Numbered from the stretch's first letter, positions 17,230 to 25,297 are shown. The stretch is DNA of 64,000 nt from an uncultured Oscillospiraceae bacterium (GCA_934465295.1 CAKSKU010000001.1:1-64000), one strand, 5' to 3'. The notes: generated by a model from the sequence alone, not told the origin. A program made the numbers and translations.

Positions 17230-18864
17230 TTATTTGCGTCCTTTCTTAAAAAGTTTATTGAATAATCCACCGCTTTCCTTCGGCTCGGGGATAGAATCGG
17301 GAATTTTGAACCTTGGAATACGGACATTATACTTGAATTCGTTCATTCCGAACGTGGTGAAAGCTTCGGGCGAGATATAAGTTTCGAGGTTTTTATAGCC
17401 TGTCGGTGTGTAAACAATTATATCAAAGCCAAGAAGATTGAACAAAAGAAGCTGGATACATTCGACCTTGCTGAATGTATCTTCAATAGTGTCTATGACA
17501 ACTATTTTCGGAATATCCTTGGTAAAGTCAAACTTCTGCAGGATTTTCAGAACTTCACGTTCAAGCGCAAGACCGACATATATTACAAGCGGAACAAGCT
17601 CCGATTCATCGAGCATAAGCAGACCGCTGTCGATAGCTTCCTGCATCTTGTGGAATATAAGCATCTGAAGATCGTCCGAAAGAAATCGGTAGGCGTTTGC
17701 AGGGGAATCCTTCAGCTTTTCAATGTTTATCGTTGTGCCGTCATAAAACGGTTTGAATGCAGTGAAAACGGACGGCGGAAATTTATCGTAGGACGGAGCT
17801 TTGTAAATGACTCTCGAAAGGGGAGAAAGCTTCATCTTGACGCTTTCCCAGTAATCGTCCATATCACCGTCACGAACGCCGCTTATCTTTGCAAATATAT
17901 TCGGGATAACGACTGTCTTGTTTTTTATAACATCGAACCCCGTGCGGTATCTTGCCGCCTGATGCCAGAGAATATCAATTTCCTCATACGTTGTTTTAAG
18001 AGTGAGTGCCTGCATATCGGAGAACTGAAAATCTCTGAATATTGAGGTATTGCTGTACATAAAGCTGTTAAGCTCCTGCTCGGCACTGTATGCAATGGTC
18101 GCTTTTGCTGATTTGATAAGCTTGTCGGGAAAAGGAAATTCCTCGCCGTCTGCGGCAAATTCAAATATCTGCATACGGCTCTCAATGTTGCCCGATTTCA
18201 AAGCTTCGAGTGAAGCTTTTGAAGCCGATATAACAAGAACGTCAAAGCCTGACTGTGACAGAAAATGAAGAAACTCGACTTCTTTTTCTCCTGCACTTCC
18301 GTAGAAAATAACTGTCGGTATATCATTTTCCAGACTCTTGGCGAACTGTTCGGAAGCTGTGCAGCGGTTTAGCCAAGTGATAGTTCTTACACCGTATTCA
18401 AATAGAGCGTCAAAGCCGACAGAAGCATATTTTTCGGCATTTTCTTTGAACAAACGCTTTGCTTCGTCTGTTCTGGCGCTGTCATTTCCTATTTTTATAA
18501 GATTGGAAAAGTCGGAAACAGCTTCATCGGTGTTTCCACGCGAAACTGCGTCAAAATATACTTTTTCCTGAGCAGTTGGTGCGCTCATTGCACCGGGAAT
18601 AAATATCAGAAACTTCGGTGAACGTATAAGGTCTTCTCGAAGTGTAAAAAGTGCATTTTTATAGCTTGCCAGATTCTCTTCGGCAGGCGAACCGATAAGT
18701 CCGCAGAAAAAAACAGGAATTATCCCATCGGTGTTAAGTCCGAGTCCAAGCATAGATGCACGTTCAGACTGCGGCTTTAAAATATCCGTTATGACCGTAT
18801 CGGCGGTCGTTGGGATACACTTTGAAATTCGTTTATTTTCGGTAGAAAATCCTTCAAATCTCAT
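17230..18864 (-). CDS. YceG-like protein of the Ter-associated biosynthetic module
   Basis: 544 aa, cytosolic. It resembles B. subtilis YceG, a family described only as a putative component of a biosynthetic module found with TerD-type stress genes. Visible features: CGLIGSPAEENLASYKN near 54-70, FLIFIPGAM near 84, an internal Rossmann-like stretch TVIFYGSAGEKEVEF near 190, YTPTGYKNLETYI near 480, and a basic C-terminus GGLFNKLFKKGRK. No catalytic motif can be assigned with confidence. It heads a two-gene operon with telA, as yceG-yceH are adjacent in B. subtilis, but no TerC or TerD gene is nearby. Confidence 0.78.
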   Translation of the reverse strand: MRFEGFSTENKRISKCIPTTADTVITDILKPQSERASMLGLGLNTDGIIPVFFCGLIGSPAEENLASYKNALFTLREDLIRSPKFLIFIPGAMSAPTAQEKVYFDAVSRGNTDEAVSDFSNLIKIGNDSARTDEAKRLFKENAEKYASVGFDALFEYGVRTITWLNRCTASEQFAKSLENDIPTVIFYGSAGEKEVEFLHFLSQSGFDVLVISASKASLEALKSGNIESRMQIFEFAADGEEFPFPDKLIKSAKATIAYSAEQELNSFMYSNTSIFRDFQFSDMQALTLKTTYEEIDILWHQAARYRTGFDVIKNKTVVIPNIFAKISGVRDGDMDDYWESVKMKLSPLSRVIYKAPSYDKFPPSVFTAFKPFYDGTTINIEKLKDSPANAYRFLSDDLQMLIFHKMQEAIDSGLLMLDESELVPLVIYVGLALEREVLKILQKFDFTKDIPKIVVIDTIEDTFSKVECIQLLLFNLLGFDIIVYTPTGYKNLETYISPEAFTTFGMNEFKYNVRIPRFKIPDSIPEPKESGGLFNKLFKKGRK

Positions 18865-18896
18865 TTAACTTTGCCTCACAAAAATATTCTGCATAT

Positions 18897-18926
18897 ATTA
18901 TACAATAAATAGTATATCTTTGTCAA
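18897..18926 (-). promoter_or_regulatory. Promoter of the yceG-telA operon
   Basis: On the - strand a consensus TTGACA (18926-18921) and TATAAT (18902-18897) with an 18-base spacer. The promoter is strong by sequence, which suggests constitutive expression rather than tight stress control. Confidence 0.8.
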
Positions 18927-18963
18927 TAATCTTTTACAAAATTATTTTTTTGCAAAAAAGGTC

Positions 18964-18992
18964 TTGACAAGCCGGTGTGGGATATGTTATCA
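18964..18992 (+). promoter_or_regulatory. Promoter of the second T-box operon
   Basis: TTGACA (18964-18969) and TTATCA (18987-18992) with 17 bases between; TATCAT shifted by one is an alternative. It lies just upstream of the T-box leader and diverges from the yceG promoter. Confidence 0.7.
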
Positions 18993-19004
18993 TCATAAAT
19001 AATT

Positions 19005-19250
19005 AAAGGCTGTGAAGAGAACCAATTAAGCGAATGATACAGCGGTCAAAGAGAGTCCTTGGTCGGTGAAAAAGGATGCCGTTCGTTCGTGAATTACATC
19101 TCGGAGCTTGTGTCCCGAAACAACAGTAGGGATATGCGGTCTGCGTCCGTTACAGCGCCCTAAAGGTCTGCTTTTAGCGGATAAACTGAGGTGGTACAGC
19201 GATGATTCGCCCTCTTGAAGCTTATGCTTTCAAGGGGGATTTTTTATTTT
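19005..19250 (+). promoter_or_regulatory. T-box riboswitch (tyrosine or leucine type)
   Basis: A second complete T-box leader. Stem I contains AGAGAGTCC and GGTCGGTGAAAAAGGA, followed by TTCGTGAA (19086-19093) and the specifier region. The antiterminator box GAGGTGGTACAGCG is at 19188-19201. The terminator has a stem of about 11 bp (19209-19238) followed by TTTTTTATTTT. The specifier may be TAC (19095-19097, Tyr), which is followed by a purine, or TTA (19094-19096, Leu), which is in the register seen in the trp T-box. The U in TGGT fits tRNAs with an A discriminator, true of both. tyrS lies downstream, favouring Tyr. Confidence 0.85.
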
Positions 19251-19264
19251 AAGGAGAAATTTCT

Positions 19265-20053
19265 ATGACCGTGATGAAGAACATCGACAGCGGAAAACCT
19301 TTTGATTGGGGAAGAACTTCATCCGACTATGCAAAGTACCGTGATATTTATCCCGAAGCTTTCTATGAAAAAATTCATTCGCTTGGAATATGTATTTCAG
19401 AGCAGAATGTTCTTGATATTGGCACAGGCACGGGAGTTATCCCACGGAATATGTATCATTACGGCGCAAAATTTACGGGAACGGATATCTCGGAAAATCA
19501 GATAGCTCAGGCAAAAATTCTTGCTGAAAATGCCGATTTGGATATCCGATTTATATGCTGTCCGACAGAAAAGCTTGATTTTTCCGATGAAAGCTTTGAT
19601 GCTGTAACAGCCTGCCAGTGCTTCTTTTATTTCGACCATAAAATAACCTCGGAAAAGCTTGCAAAACTTCTCAAAAACGGCGGAAAGTTAGCCGTTCTTT
19701 ATATGGGCTGGCTGCCATACGAGGACAAGGTCGCAGGTGCGAGCGAGGAGCTTATACTGAAATATAATCCGAAGTGGACGGGCAGGGGAGATGTTCGTAA
19801 AGAAAACTATATCCCCGATGTCTACGGCAATTATTTCAGAAAGATACACAGTGAAGTTTTTGATGTAAAGATACCGTTCACCCGTGAAAGCTGGAACGGA
19901 CGAATAAAAGCATGCCGAGGAATAGGAGCTTCGCTTACCGATGAAGAAGTTGCGGCTTTTGAACGTGAACATCTTGCACTGCTTGAAAATATTGCGCCCG
20001 AAAGCTTTGATATCCTGCATTACTGTGCGGTGACGGTTTTGGAAAAGGTGTGA
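19265..20053 (+). CDS. Class I SAM-dependent methyltransferase under T-box control
   Basis: 262 aa. It is a Rossmann methyltransferase with the SAM-binding loop VLDIGTGTGVIP near 58, the ribose-binding acidic residue in FTGTDISENQ near 80, and a motif IV region FDAVTACQCFFYFD near 118. The N-terminal FDWGRTSSDYAKYRDIYPE is common to a group of uncharacterised clostridial methyltransferases. The substrate is unknown. AAGGAG lies 9 bases before the ATG, immediately after the T-box terminator, so its expression should rise when the sensed tRNA is uncharged. A small membrane protein follows 4 bases later and tyrS further downstream. Confidence 0.8.
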   Translation: MTVMKNIDSGKPFDWGRTSSDYAKYRDIYPEAFYEKIHSLGICISEQNVLDIGTGTGVIPRNMYHYGAKFTGTDISENQIAQAKILAENADLDIRFICCPTEKLDFSDESFDAVTACQCFFYFDHKITSEKLAKLLKNGGKLAVLYMGWLPYEDKVAGASEELILKYNPKWTGRGDVRKENYIPDVYGNYFRKIHSEVFDVKIPFTRESWNGRIKACRGIGASLTDEEVAAFEREHLALLENIAPESFDILHYCAVTVLEKV

Positions 20054-20057
20054 GTAG

Positions 20058-20573
20058 ATGAAATGCAATTTTGACTCAACGGGAAAGCTTGAAACCGCAT
20101 ATTTATCTGTTATAGTTATTATGATAGTATTCGCATGTCTATTTTTAAGCTGTAAAAGGTATATTGACGATTTTTCAGCGGTTATGGTCGTTTCGGCAAT
20201 TATTTTTGCTGTTTCCGCTGCGGCTGCTTTTGTTTTGCACAATGTTAAGGGCGGAGTGATATATGTCAATAATGATGAGCTTGTCATCGTCCACAGCTTT
20301 GCTGCTCGGGAAGTTCTTGTTTCAAGGATAAGCTATGAAGATATCAAATATGCCGATCATAATGTAACACAGAAGAGGAGCAGGATGGGCTTTTGCTGCT
20401 ATGTATTTGAACTTTATATACATATGAAAAACGGAAAGAAAGTAAAGCTTTGCGTTGATCTCGACATTCCCGAGAATAAGCCGACGAGTGACCCCGACGG
20501 CTATAAACGGTACATAAACGATCAGCCTATTATGAAGCTTTGCATATATATAAATGAAAGAAAAAATACTTGA
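20058..20573 (+). CDS. Hypothetical protein with two membrane segments
   Basis: 171 aa, family not recognised. Two hydrophobic helices lie near residues 13-32 and 40-62 and are joined by a short charged turn. They are followed by a soluble C-terminal half with beta-rich character (GGVIYVNNDELVIVHSF, then VSRISYEDIKYADH). This layout resembles small PH-like or bPH_2 membrane proteins, but that is only a resemblance. It starts 4 bases after the methyltransferase stop and must be in the same T-box transcript. Its function and any link to tyrosine metabolism are unknown. Confidence 0.65.
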   Translation: MKCNFDSTGKLETAYLSVIVIMIVFACLFLSCKRYIDDFSAVMVVSAIIFAVSAAAAFVLHNVKGGVIYVNNDELVIVHSFAAREVLVSRISYEDIKYADHNVTQKRSRMGFCCYVFELYIHMKNGKKVKLCVDLDIPENKPTSDPDGYKRYINDQPIMKLCIYINERKNT

Positions 20574-20579
20574 AGGGCG

Positions 20580-20610
20580 GTGGTATCAGTGAGACCACAT
20601 ATCGGTTTCA
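20580..20610 (+). other. Two mutually exclusive hairpins upstream of tyrS
   Basis: GTGGT (20580-20584) can pair with ACCAC (20594-20598). TGAGACC (20590-20596) can instead pair with GGTTTCA (20604-20610). The two stems share bases 20594-20596 and cannot form together. They sit in the 140-base gap before tyrS. No U tract follows, so this is not a standard terminator. It may be a cis element or chance; see findings. Confidence 0.4.
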
Positions 20611-20630
20611 TCTCATATTAAGGGATATAA

Positions 20631-20684
20631 ATGTTAATATGGCTGTTGATAGCGGCTTTTGCTTTTATCAGGCTTACAAAATAA
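20631..20684 (+). CDS. Possible 17-codon hydrophobic peptide upstream of tyrS
   Basis: An ATG with AAGGG 6 bases upstream opens a 17-codon frame encoding a hydrophobic peptide (MLIWLLIAAFAF, then IRLTK). It could be a leader peptide or a small membrane protein, and it ends 29 bases before tyrS. Nothing beyond the ribosome site and hydrophobic composition supports it, and chance is possible. Confidence 0.3.
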   Translation: MLIWLLIAAFAFIRLTK

Positions 20685-20713
20685 TAAAAAACAAATAAAC
20701 GGAGGAAAATCAA

Positions 20714-21928
20714 ATGACTTTATACGAAGAACTTGTAAGAAGAGGACTTATCGCTCAGGTCACCGATGAAAAGGAGATCAGCGAAATGATAAACAACGGA
20801 AAGGCTACTTTCTATATCGGCTTCGATCCGACAGCGGACAGCCTCCACGTTGGACACTTTATGGCACTCTGCCTTATGAAGCGTTTGCAGATGGCAGGCA
20901 ACAAGCCTATCGTTCTCATCGGCGGCGGCACAGCTATGATCGGCGACCCTTCGGGCAAGACCGATATGAGAAAGATGATGACAAAGGAAACTATCGACCA
21001 CAACGTTGAATGTTTCAAGAAACAGATGAGCAGATTCATCGACTTTTCCGAGGACAAGGCTATCGTTGTAAACAACGGCGACTGGCTTCTTGACCTTAAC
21101 TACATTGATGTTCTGCGTGAAGTCGGTGCTTGCTTCAGCGTAAACAAGATGCTTACCTTCGAGTGCTACAAGCAGAGAATGGAAAGAGGACTTACATTCC
21201 TTGAATTCAACTATATGATAATGCAGTCCTACGATTTCTATATGCTTTTCCAAAAATACGGCTGTAATATGCAGTTCGGCGGCGATGACCAGTGGGCAAA
21301 TATGCTCGGCGGCACGGAGCTTATCCGTAAAAAGCTCGGCAAGGACGCTCACGCAATGACTATCACGCTTCTCCTTAACAGCGAGGGCAAGAAGATGGGC
21401 AAGACCGTAAGCGGAGCTGTATGGCTCGACCCCGAAAAGACATCACCGTATGATTTCTTCCAGTATTGGAGAAACGTTGACGACGCTGACGTTATCAAGT
21501 GCCTTAAAATGCTCACATTCGTTCCTATCGAGCAGATCGAAGAGATGGAAAAGACTATGCAGGGTGCAGAACTCAACAAGGCTAAGGAGCTTCTTGGCTA
21601 TGAGCTTACAAAGCTTGTTCACGGTGAAGAAGAGGCTGACAAAGCTCTTGCGGCTGCAAAGGCTATATTTGCAAACGGAGCTGATTCCGCTGATATGCCT
21701 TCGACCGAGATACCTGCCGCTGAACTTGAGGGCGGTATCAATATCCTTGACCTCCTTGTAAAGACAGGACTTTGCCCGTCAAAGAGCGAGGGAAGAAGAC
21801 TTGTTCAGCAGAACGGTATTGCTGTTGATGATGTAAAGGTAACAGACCCGAATGCAGTTATCACTATCGATGATTCAGTTGTTATCAAAAAAGGCAAGAA
21901 GATATTCCACAAGGCTGTTAAAGCATAA
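20714..21928 (+). CDS. tyrS: Tyrosyl-tRNA synthetase
   Basis: 404 aa, bacterial TyrRS. It charges tRNA-Tyr through a tyrosyl-adenylate. The class I HIGH motif is HVGH at 45-48 and the KMSKS loop is KMGKT near 225. FGGDDQWANM lies in the tyrosine/ATP pocket. The C-terminal S4 RNA-binding domain begins near 340 (LVKTGLCPSKSEGRRLVQQ). GGAGG precedes the ATG. No complete T-box lies immediately upstream; the nearest is 1.5 kb away, before the methyltransferase. It may therefore be the third gene of that T-box operon. A strong terminator follows. Confidence 0.97.
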   Translation: MTLYEELVRRGLIAQVTDEKEISEMINNGKATFYIGFDPTADSLHVGHFMALCLMKRLQMAGNKPIVLIGGGTAMIGDPSGKTDMRKMMTKETIDHNVECFKKQMSRFIDFSEDKAIVVNNGDWLLDLNYIDVLREVGACFSVNKMLTFECYKQRMERGLTFLEFNYMIMQSYDFYMLFQKYGCNMQFGGDDQWANMLGGTELIRKKLGKDAHAMTITLLLNSEGKKMGKTVSGAVWLDPEKTSPYDFFQYWRNVDDADVIKCLKMLTFVPIEQIEEMEKTMQGAELNKAKELLGYELTKLVHGEEEADKALAAAKAIFANGADSADMPSTEIPAAELEGGINILDLLVKTGLCPSKSEGRRLVQQNGIAVDDVKVTDPNAVITIDDSVVIKKGKKIFHKAVKA

Positions 21929-21938
21929 GATACTATAA

Positions 21939-21977
21939 ACAAAAACGCCGCAGTTAAAAAGCTGCGGCGAATTTTGT
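21939..21977 (+). terminator. Terminator of tyrS
   Basis: The GC-rich stem CGCCGCAG/CTGCGGCG (21946-21953, 21962-21969) is flanked by A-rich and T-rich arms (AACAAAAA, AATTTTGTT), 11 bases after the tyrS stop. Confidence 0.9.
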
Positions 21978-21999
21978 TATAAAAATTTTCAGATAAAAT

Positions 22000-22032
22000 A
22001 AAAAGGACACTTCTTTTGAAAGCATCCTTTTT
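22000..22032 (-). terminator. Terminator of rpmB
   Basis: On the - strand AAAAAGGA pairs with TCCTTTTT around an interrupted inner stem and a small loop, then a T-rich run follows. It lies 20 bases after the rpmB stop. Confidence 0.75.
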
Positions 22033-22052
22033 ATGCATTACAATTGCGGTAA

Positions 22053-22241
22053 TTATACTGCACGGGTAACCTTATTGGAACGAAGACATCTGGAGCATAC
22101 ATAGATATGTGTAGGAGTTCCGTTTACGATTGCCTTTACGCGCTTAACATTAGGCTTCCAAGTTCTGTTTGAACGACGGTGAGAATGGGAAACCTTTATA
22201 CCGAAAGTAACACCCTTTCCGCAAATTTCGCACTTTGCCAT
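22053..22241 (-). CDS. rpmB: Large ribosomal subunit protein bL28
   Basis: 62 aa, full length for L28. It is the zinc-ribbon form, with CEIC at 4-7 and CSRC near the C-terminus as the four cysteine ligands. SHSHRRSNRTWKPN is the family signature. The frame is open 19 codons further upstream, but AAGGAGG sits 9 bases before the ATG at 22241 and the family begins MAKCE. It has its own promoter and terminator. In B. subtilis rpmB lies just beyond spoVM; here it is about 22 kb away. Confidence 0.97.
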   Translation of the reverse strand: MAKCEICGKGVTFGIKVSHSHRRSNRTWKPNVKRVKAIVNGTPTHIYVCSRCLRSNKVTRAV

Positions 22242-22286
22242 AGGGTTACACCTCCTTTTTATAATCGTTACATAGTCAACGTTAAG

Positions 22287-22315
22287 ATTATACCACAAGT
22301 AAAATCAAAATGCAA
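22287..22315 (-). promoter_or_regulatory. Promoter of rpmB
   Basis: On the - strand TTGCAT (22315-22310) and TATAAT (22292-22287) with a 17-base spacer. Confidence 0.8.
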
Positions 22316-22383
22316 GTGTTTTTTCAAAAAAAATCAGAAAAAACCAAAGTTTTTTATTTTATACAGAAAATCAACAAAATCGC

Positions 22384-22412
22384 TTGTGTTTTTTTATTAA
22401 ATATGGTATAAT
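22384..22412 (+). promoter_or_regulatory. Promoter of the M50 protease-scpAB operon
   Basis: TTGTGT (22384-22389) and TATAAT (22407-22412) with a 17-base spacer, 42 bases before the first gene. Confidence 0.65.
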
Positions 22413-22453
22413 AAATCCGATTAGTTGTTTGAAACATTGTTTGGAGATCGTAT

Positions 22454-23146
22454 ATGAATTTGATTTTATCGAGGAGACTGCTGTCTTTTCTTGTTCGTCT
22501 TATAGTTTTGATGGTCGCATTTCCTGTTCATGAGTCCGCACACGGTCTTGTGGCGTACTGGCTCGGCGATGATACTGCCAAAAAGCAGGGCAGGATAAGC
22601 CTTAATCCTGCAAAGCACATAAGCCTTTGGGGTGCGCTTTTTATGCTTTTTGTCGGCGTAGGTGCGGCAAAGCCTGTTCCTATCGATGCAAGAAATTTCA
22701 AGAACCCAAAGGTCGGAATGGCTGTTTCGTCGCTCGCAGGACCTGTTTCTAACCTTATACTTGCATATCTTTCAATGGTCATCTTCCGAATACTTTATAT
22801 AGTTGAATTTGTAAAGGGTTCAAGTACAGCATTGAGCGTAGCTGAGTATATCTTCGAATACGGTGCAATACTTAATATCGGACTTGCCGTGTTCAATCTT
22901 CTTCCGATACCGCCGCTTGACGGCTCAAGAATTTTGACCTTATTTCTGCCGCAGGATAAATATTTCGGCATAATGAAATATGAGCGTTATATCTTCGGAG
23001 TGTTGTTCATTGTTGTATTTTTAGGCTTGCTCGATAAGCCGCTTGCATTTTTACAGAACGGAACAACAAACGTGCTGTGGCAGCTTACGAACTGGGTAGA
23101 CCTTATTGCAAATTTTTTTATAAAAAGTAATATCGGGGTAATCTGA
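22454..23146 (+). CDS. Site-2 protease family (M50) membrane metalloprotease
   Basis: 230 aa polytopic membrane protein. The zinc motif HESAH is at 26-30 in the first membrane segment, and the third zinc ligand D156 lies in NLLPIPPLDGSRI near the third. This short single-domain form, without a PDZ insert, is common upstream of scpA in Firmicutes (YwhC/YtpA-like M50B). It is expected to cut substrates within the membrane; the substrate is unknown. GGAG lies 9 bases before the ATG. The next gene, scpA, starts 1 base after its stop, so it heads the operon. Confidence 0.88.
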   Translation: MNLILSRRLLSFLVRLIVLMVAFPVHESAHGLVAYWLGDDTAKKQGRISLNPAKHISLWGALFMLFVGVGAAKPVPIDARNFKNPKVGMAVSSLAGPVSNLILAYLSMVIFRILYIVEFVKGSSTALSVAEYIFEYGAILNIGLAVFNLLPIPPLDGSRILTLFLPQDKYFGIMKYERYIFGVLFIVVFLGLLDKPLAFLQNGTTNVLWQLTNWVDLIANFFIKSNIGVI

Positions 23147-23147
23147 T

Positions 23148-23891
23148 TTGGAAACAATTTCTTTTAAGCTTGAGGTGTTTGAAGGACCGCTTGACCTGCT
23201 TCTGCACCTTATATCAAAGCATAAACTGAATATCAACGATATACCGATAGTAATGCTCGTTGACCAGTATCTTGAATACATCGACAAGGCTGTTGACAAG
23301 GATATGGAGAGCGCAGGTGAGTTTCTTGAAATGGCTGCCCAGCTCGTGTATATGAAAACAGTTTCGCTCCTGCCGTCGAGGGAGGAAGCGGAGGTAATGA
23401 AGAAAGAGCTGGAGGGACGGCTTATCGAATATTCGCTCTGTAAGCTCGCTTCGGGTCTTATGCAGCAGCGTTATATCGGCAACAATATCACCGTGCGAAA
23501 GCGTATGCACATCAAATTTGACAATACTTATCCGCTTATCCACGACCCTGAGGAGCTGCTTGCGGCGTATAAAAATATCGGTGCTAAAAAGCCCGAAGAG
23601 CCGATAAAACTTGATTCGTTTAACACTATTGTAAAGAAAAAGATAGTTTCCGTTACCTCGAAGATCGTCTATGTCCTGCGAAATCTTTATAAAACAGGAA
23701 AATGTATGACTGACAGCCTTTTTGACGGTCTGACTGACCGTTCTGAGAGAGTAGCGGTGTTCCTTGCGATACTTGAACTGACGAAATCGGGGCGAATTCT
23801 GCTCAATGATGACAACAGCGAGATAGTTTTCAACAAAGACTATGTAAAGCCGTCACAACCGACGGAAAATGACGCTCCCAGCTATAATTAA
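23148..23891 (+). CDS. scpA: Segregation and condensation protein A (kleisin)
   Basis: 247 aa. ScpA bridges the SMC dimer heads with ScpB in the bacterial condensin complex. The N-terminal signature FEGPLDLLLHLI is near 11-22, followed by the helical SMC-binding region and a C-terminal winged helix with RVAVFLAILEL. The start is TTG at 23148, placed from the family N-terminus and a GGGG site upstream. It lies 1 base after the M50 stop and is followed by scpB. Confidence 0.95.
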   Translation: METISFKLEVFEGPLDLLLHLISKHKLNINDIPIVMLVDQYLEYIDKAVDKDMESAGEFLEMAAQLVYMKTVSLLPSREEAEVMKKELEGRLIEYSLCKLASGLMQQRYIGNNITVRKRMHIKFDNTYPLIHDPEELLAAYKNIGAKKPEEPIKLDSFNTIVKKKIVSVTSKIVYVLRNLYKTGKCMTDSLFDGLTDRSERVAVFLAILELTKSGRILLNDDNSEIVFNKDYVKPSQPTENDAPSYN

Positions 23892-23909
23892 AGGGGAAAT
23901 GACCTTAAA

Positions 23910-24503
23910 ATGAGATTGAATGAAGAACTTTCGGTAGTCGAAGCCATACTTTTTGCGAGCGGCGACCCGATAGAAAAATCAAGGCTTGCGCAGGCTTCGG
24001 GTATTGAAGAAGAAACTGTTGAAAAAATTATAAATATGCTCAACGACCGCTATGAGGAAAACGAAAGCGCATTAATGATTATCAAGCTTTCGGACAGCTT
24101 TCAGCTATGCGTTCGTGAGAAATTCATCGACTATATCCGTGCGGCTATGGAAACACGAAAGGCAGCTCCGCTTTCGCCTGCGGCAATGGAGGTACTTACG
24201 ATCATCGCTTACAATCAGCCTGTTACCAAGGGCTTTGTTGAGCATATCAGAGGAACGGACAGTTCAAGCGTTGTAAATTCGCTTGTCGAGAAAAATCTGC
24301 TTGAAGAAGCAGGAAGGCTTGATGTTCCGGGACGACCTATCGCATATAAAACGACAGCAGCGTTTCTGCGAAGCTTTCAGCTTTCTTCGCTTGATGATCT
24401 GCCAGCCGTTCCGAATGGAGATTCACAGGTAAGCTTTGATGAACTGCTTATAAAGGAAAACGAAGCTGAAACGGCTGAAAAAGCGGAAGAACCGAAGGAA
24501 TAA
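23910..24503 (+). CDS. scpB: Segregation and condensation protein B
   Basis: 197 aa. It contains two winged-helix domains that dimerise and bind the ScpA linker. Signatures are VEAILFASGDPIE near 10-22, LSPAAMEVLTIIAYNQPVTK near 90 and VDVPGRPIAYKTT-like sequence near 145. An acidic Glu/Ala-rich tail of about 20 residues follows the second domain. It works with ScpA and SMC in chromosome segregation, and it follows scpA by 18 bases. The ribosome site GGGG is rather far, at 13 bases. Confidence 0.95.
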   Translation: MRLNEELSVVEAILFASGDPIEKSRLAQASGIEEETVEKIINMLNDRYEENESALMIIKLSDSFQLCVREKFIDYIRAAMETRKAAPLSPAAMEVLTIIAYNQPVTKGFVEHIRGTDSSSVVNSLVEKNLLEEAGRLDVPGRPIAYKTTAAFLRSFQLSSLDDLPAVPNGDSQVSFDELLIKENEAETAEKAEEPKE

Positions 24504-24508
24504 GGCTT

Positions 24509-25270
24509 ATGACGGCACTTATTATAATAGCGGCGATAGTGCTTATGTTTTTTATTTTGTTCAAGGCAAAGATACGTCTTGAACTTAAATTTCTCGGCGG
24601 AGTGCTTGATCTTAAAGTAAAGTATCTGTGCTTTACAGTATTTCCGCTGAAAAAGAAGAAGCCGAAGCACCGAAAGAAAAGAAAAACATCGCCCGAAGAA
24701 AATGCTCCGACGGAAACTATCGAGCTTTCAGCCGATGCAAAAGAGGCCGTTAGCGAAGCTGAAGAATTTGCCGAACAAACGGCTGATGAAGCTGCCGAGT
24801 CCGCTGTTTCGGAAAAGGATAAAAAGAAGCTTTCCGAAACATTCAATATGATAAAAGTTCGCATTGAGCAGTTTAAACTGCTGTGGGAAACCGTAAAAAA
24901 GTTTTTCACCAAGTTTTTCAAGAGAATAAAAATAACAAACCTTATGATCGATTTTGTTATAAGCGGTGAAGACGCCTGCGAAGCTGCCGTGAACTATGGA
25001 AAAGTCAGCACGGCTGTTTACAATGGTATTGCGCTGTTAAAGCTGATGTTCAGAGTTTCGGTAAAAACGGTCGATATCGGCTGTGAATTCGAGTCAAGTA
25101 AGAGCAGCTACGACTGTACTGCAAATGTAACGCTCGGACTTGGAACTGCTGTCGGACTGCTGCTCGGTGCGCTTTTCGGATACCTCAGAAATAAACAAAG
25201 GTTAGATGAACTCGGGGAAGCATTGAATTCTTCCGATTCAGATATAAAAGAAGAAAACTTAACGGCTTGA
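24509..25270 (+). CDS. DUF2953 membrane-anchored protein (YtfI-like)
   Basis: 253 aa. An N-terminal membrane helix (about 2-18) is followed by a beta-rich segment. A highly basic KKKKPKHRKKRK run near 48-60 leads into a Glu/Ala-rich region to about 110. The DUF2953-like core follows, with DFVISGEDACEAAVNYGKVS and TVDIGCEFE, and a hydrophobic helix near 215-230 precedes the end. In Bacillus a DUF2953 gene (ytfI) sits beside ytfJ and dacF, and the same neighbours follow here, which supports the call and hints at a sporulation role. The biochemical function is unknown. Confidence 0.75.
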   Translation: MTALIIIAAIVLMFFILFKAKIRLELKFLGGVLDLKVKYLCFTVFPLKKKKPKHRKKRKTSPEENAPTETIELSADAKEAVSEAEEFAEQTADEAAESAVSEKDKKKLSETFNMIKVRIEQFKLLWETVKKFFTKFFKRIKITNLMIDFVISGEDACEAAVNYGKVSTAVYNGIALLKLMFRVSVKTVDIGCEFESSKSSYDCTANVTLGLGTAVGLLLGALFGYLRNKQRLDELGEALNSSDSDIKEENLTA

Positions 25271-25297
25271 TCTATTCAGGCAGAAAGGATAAAAATA

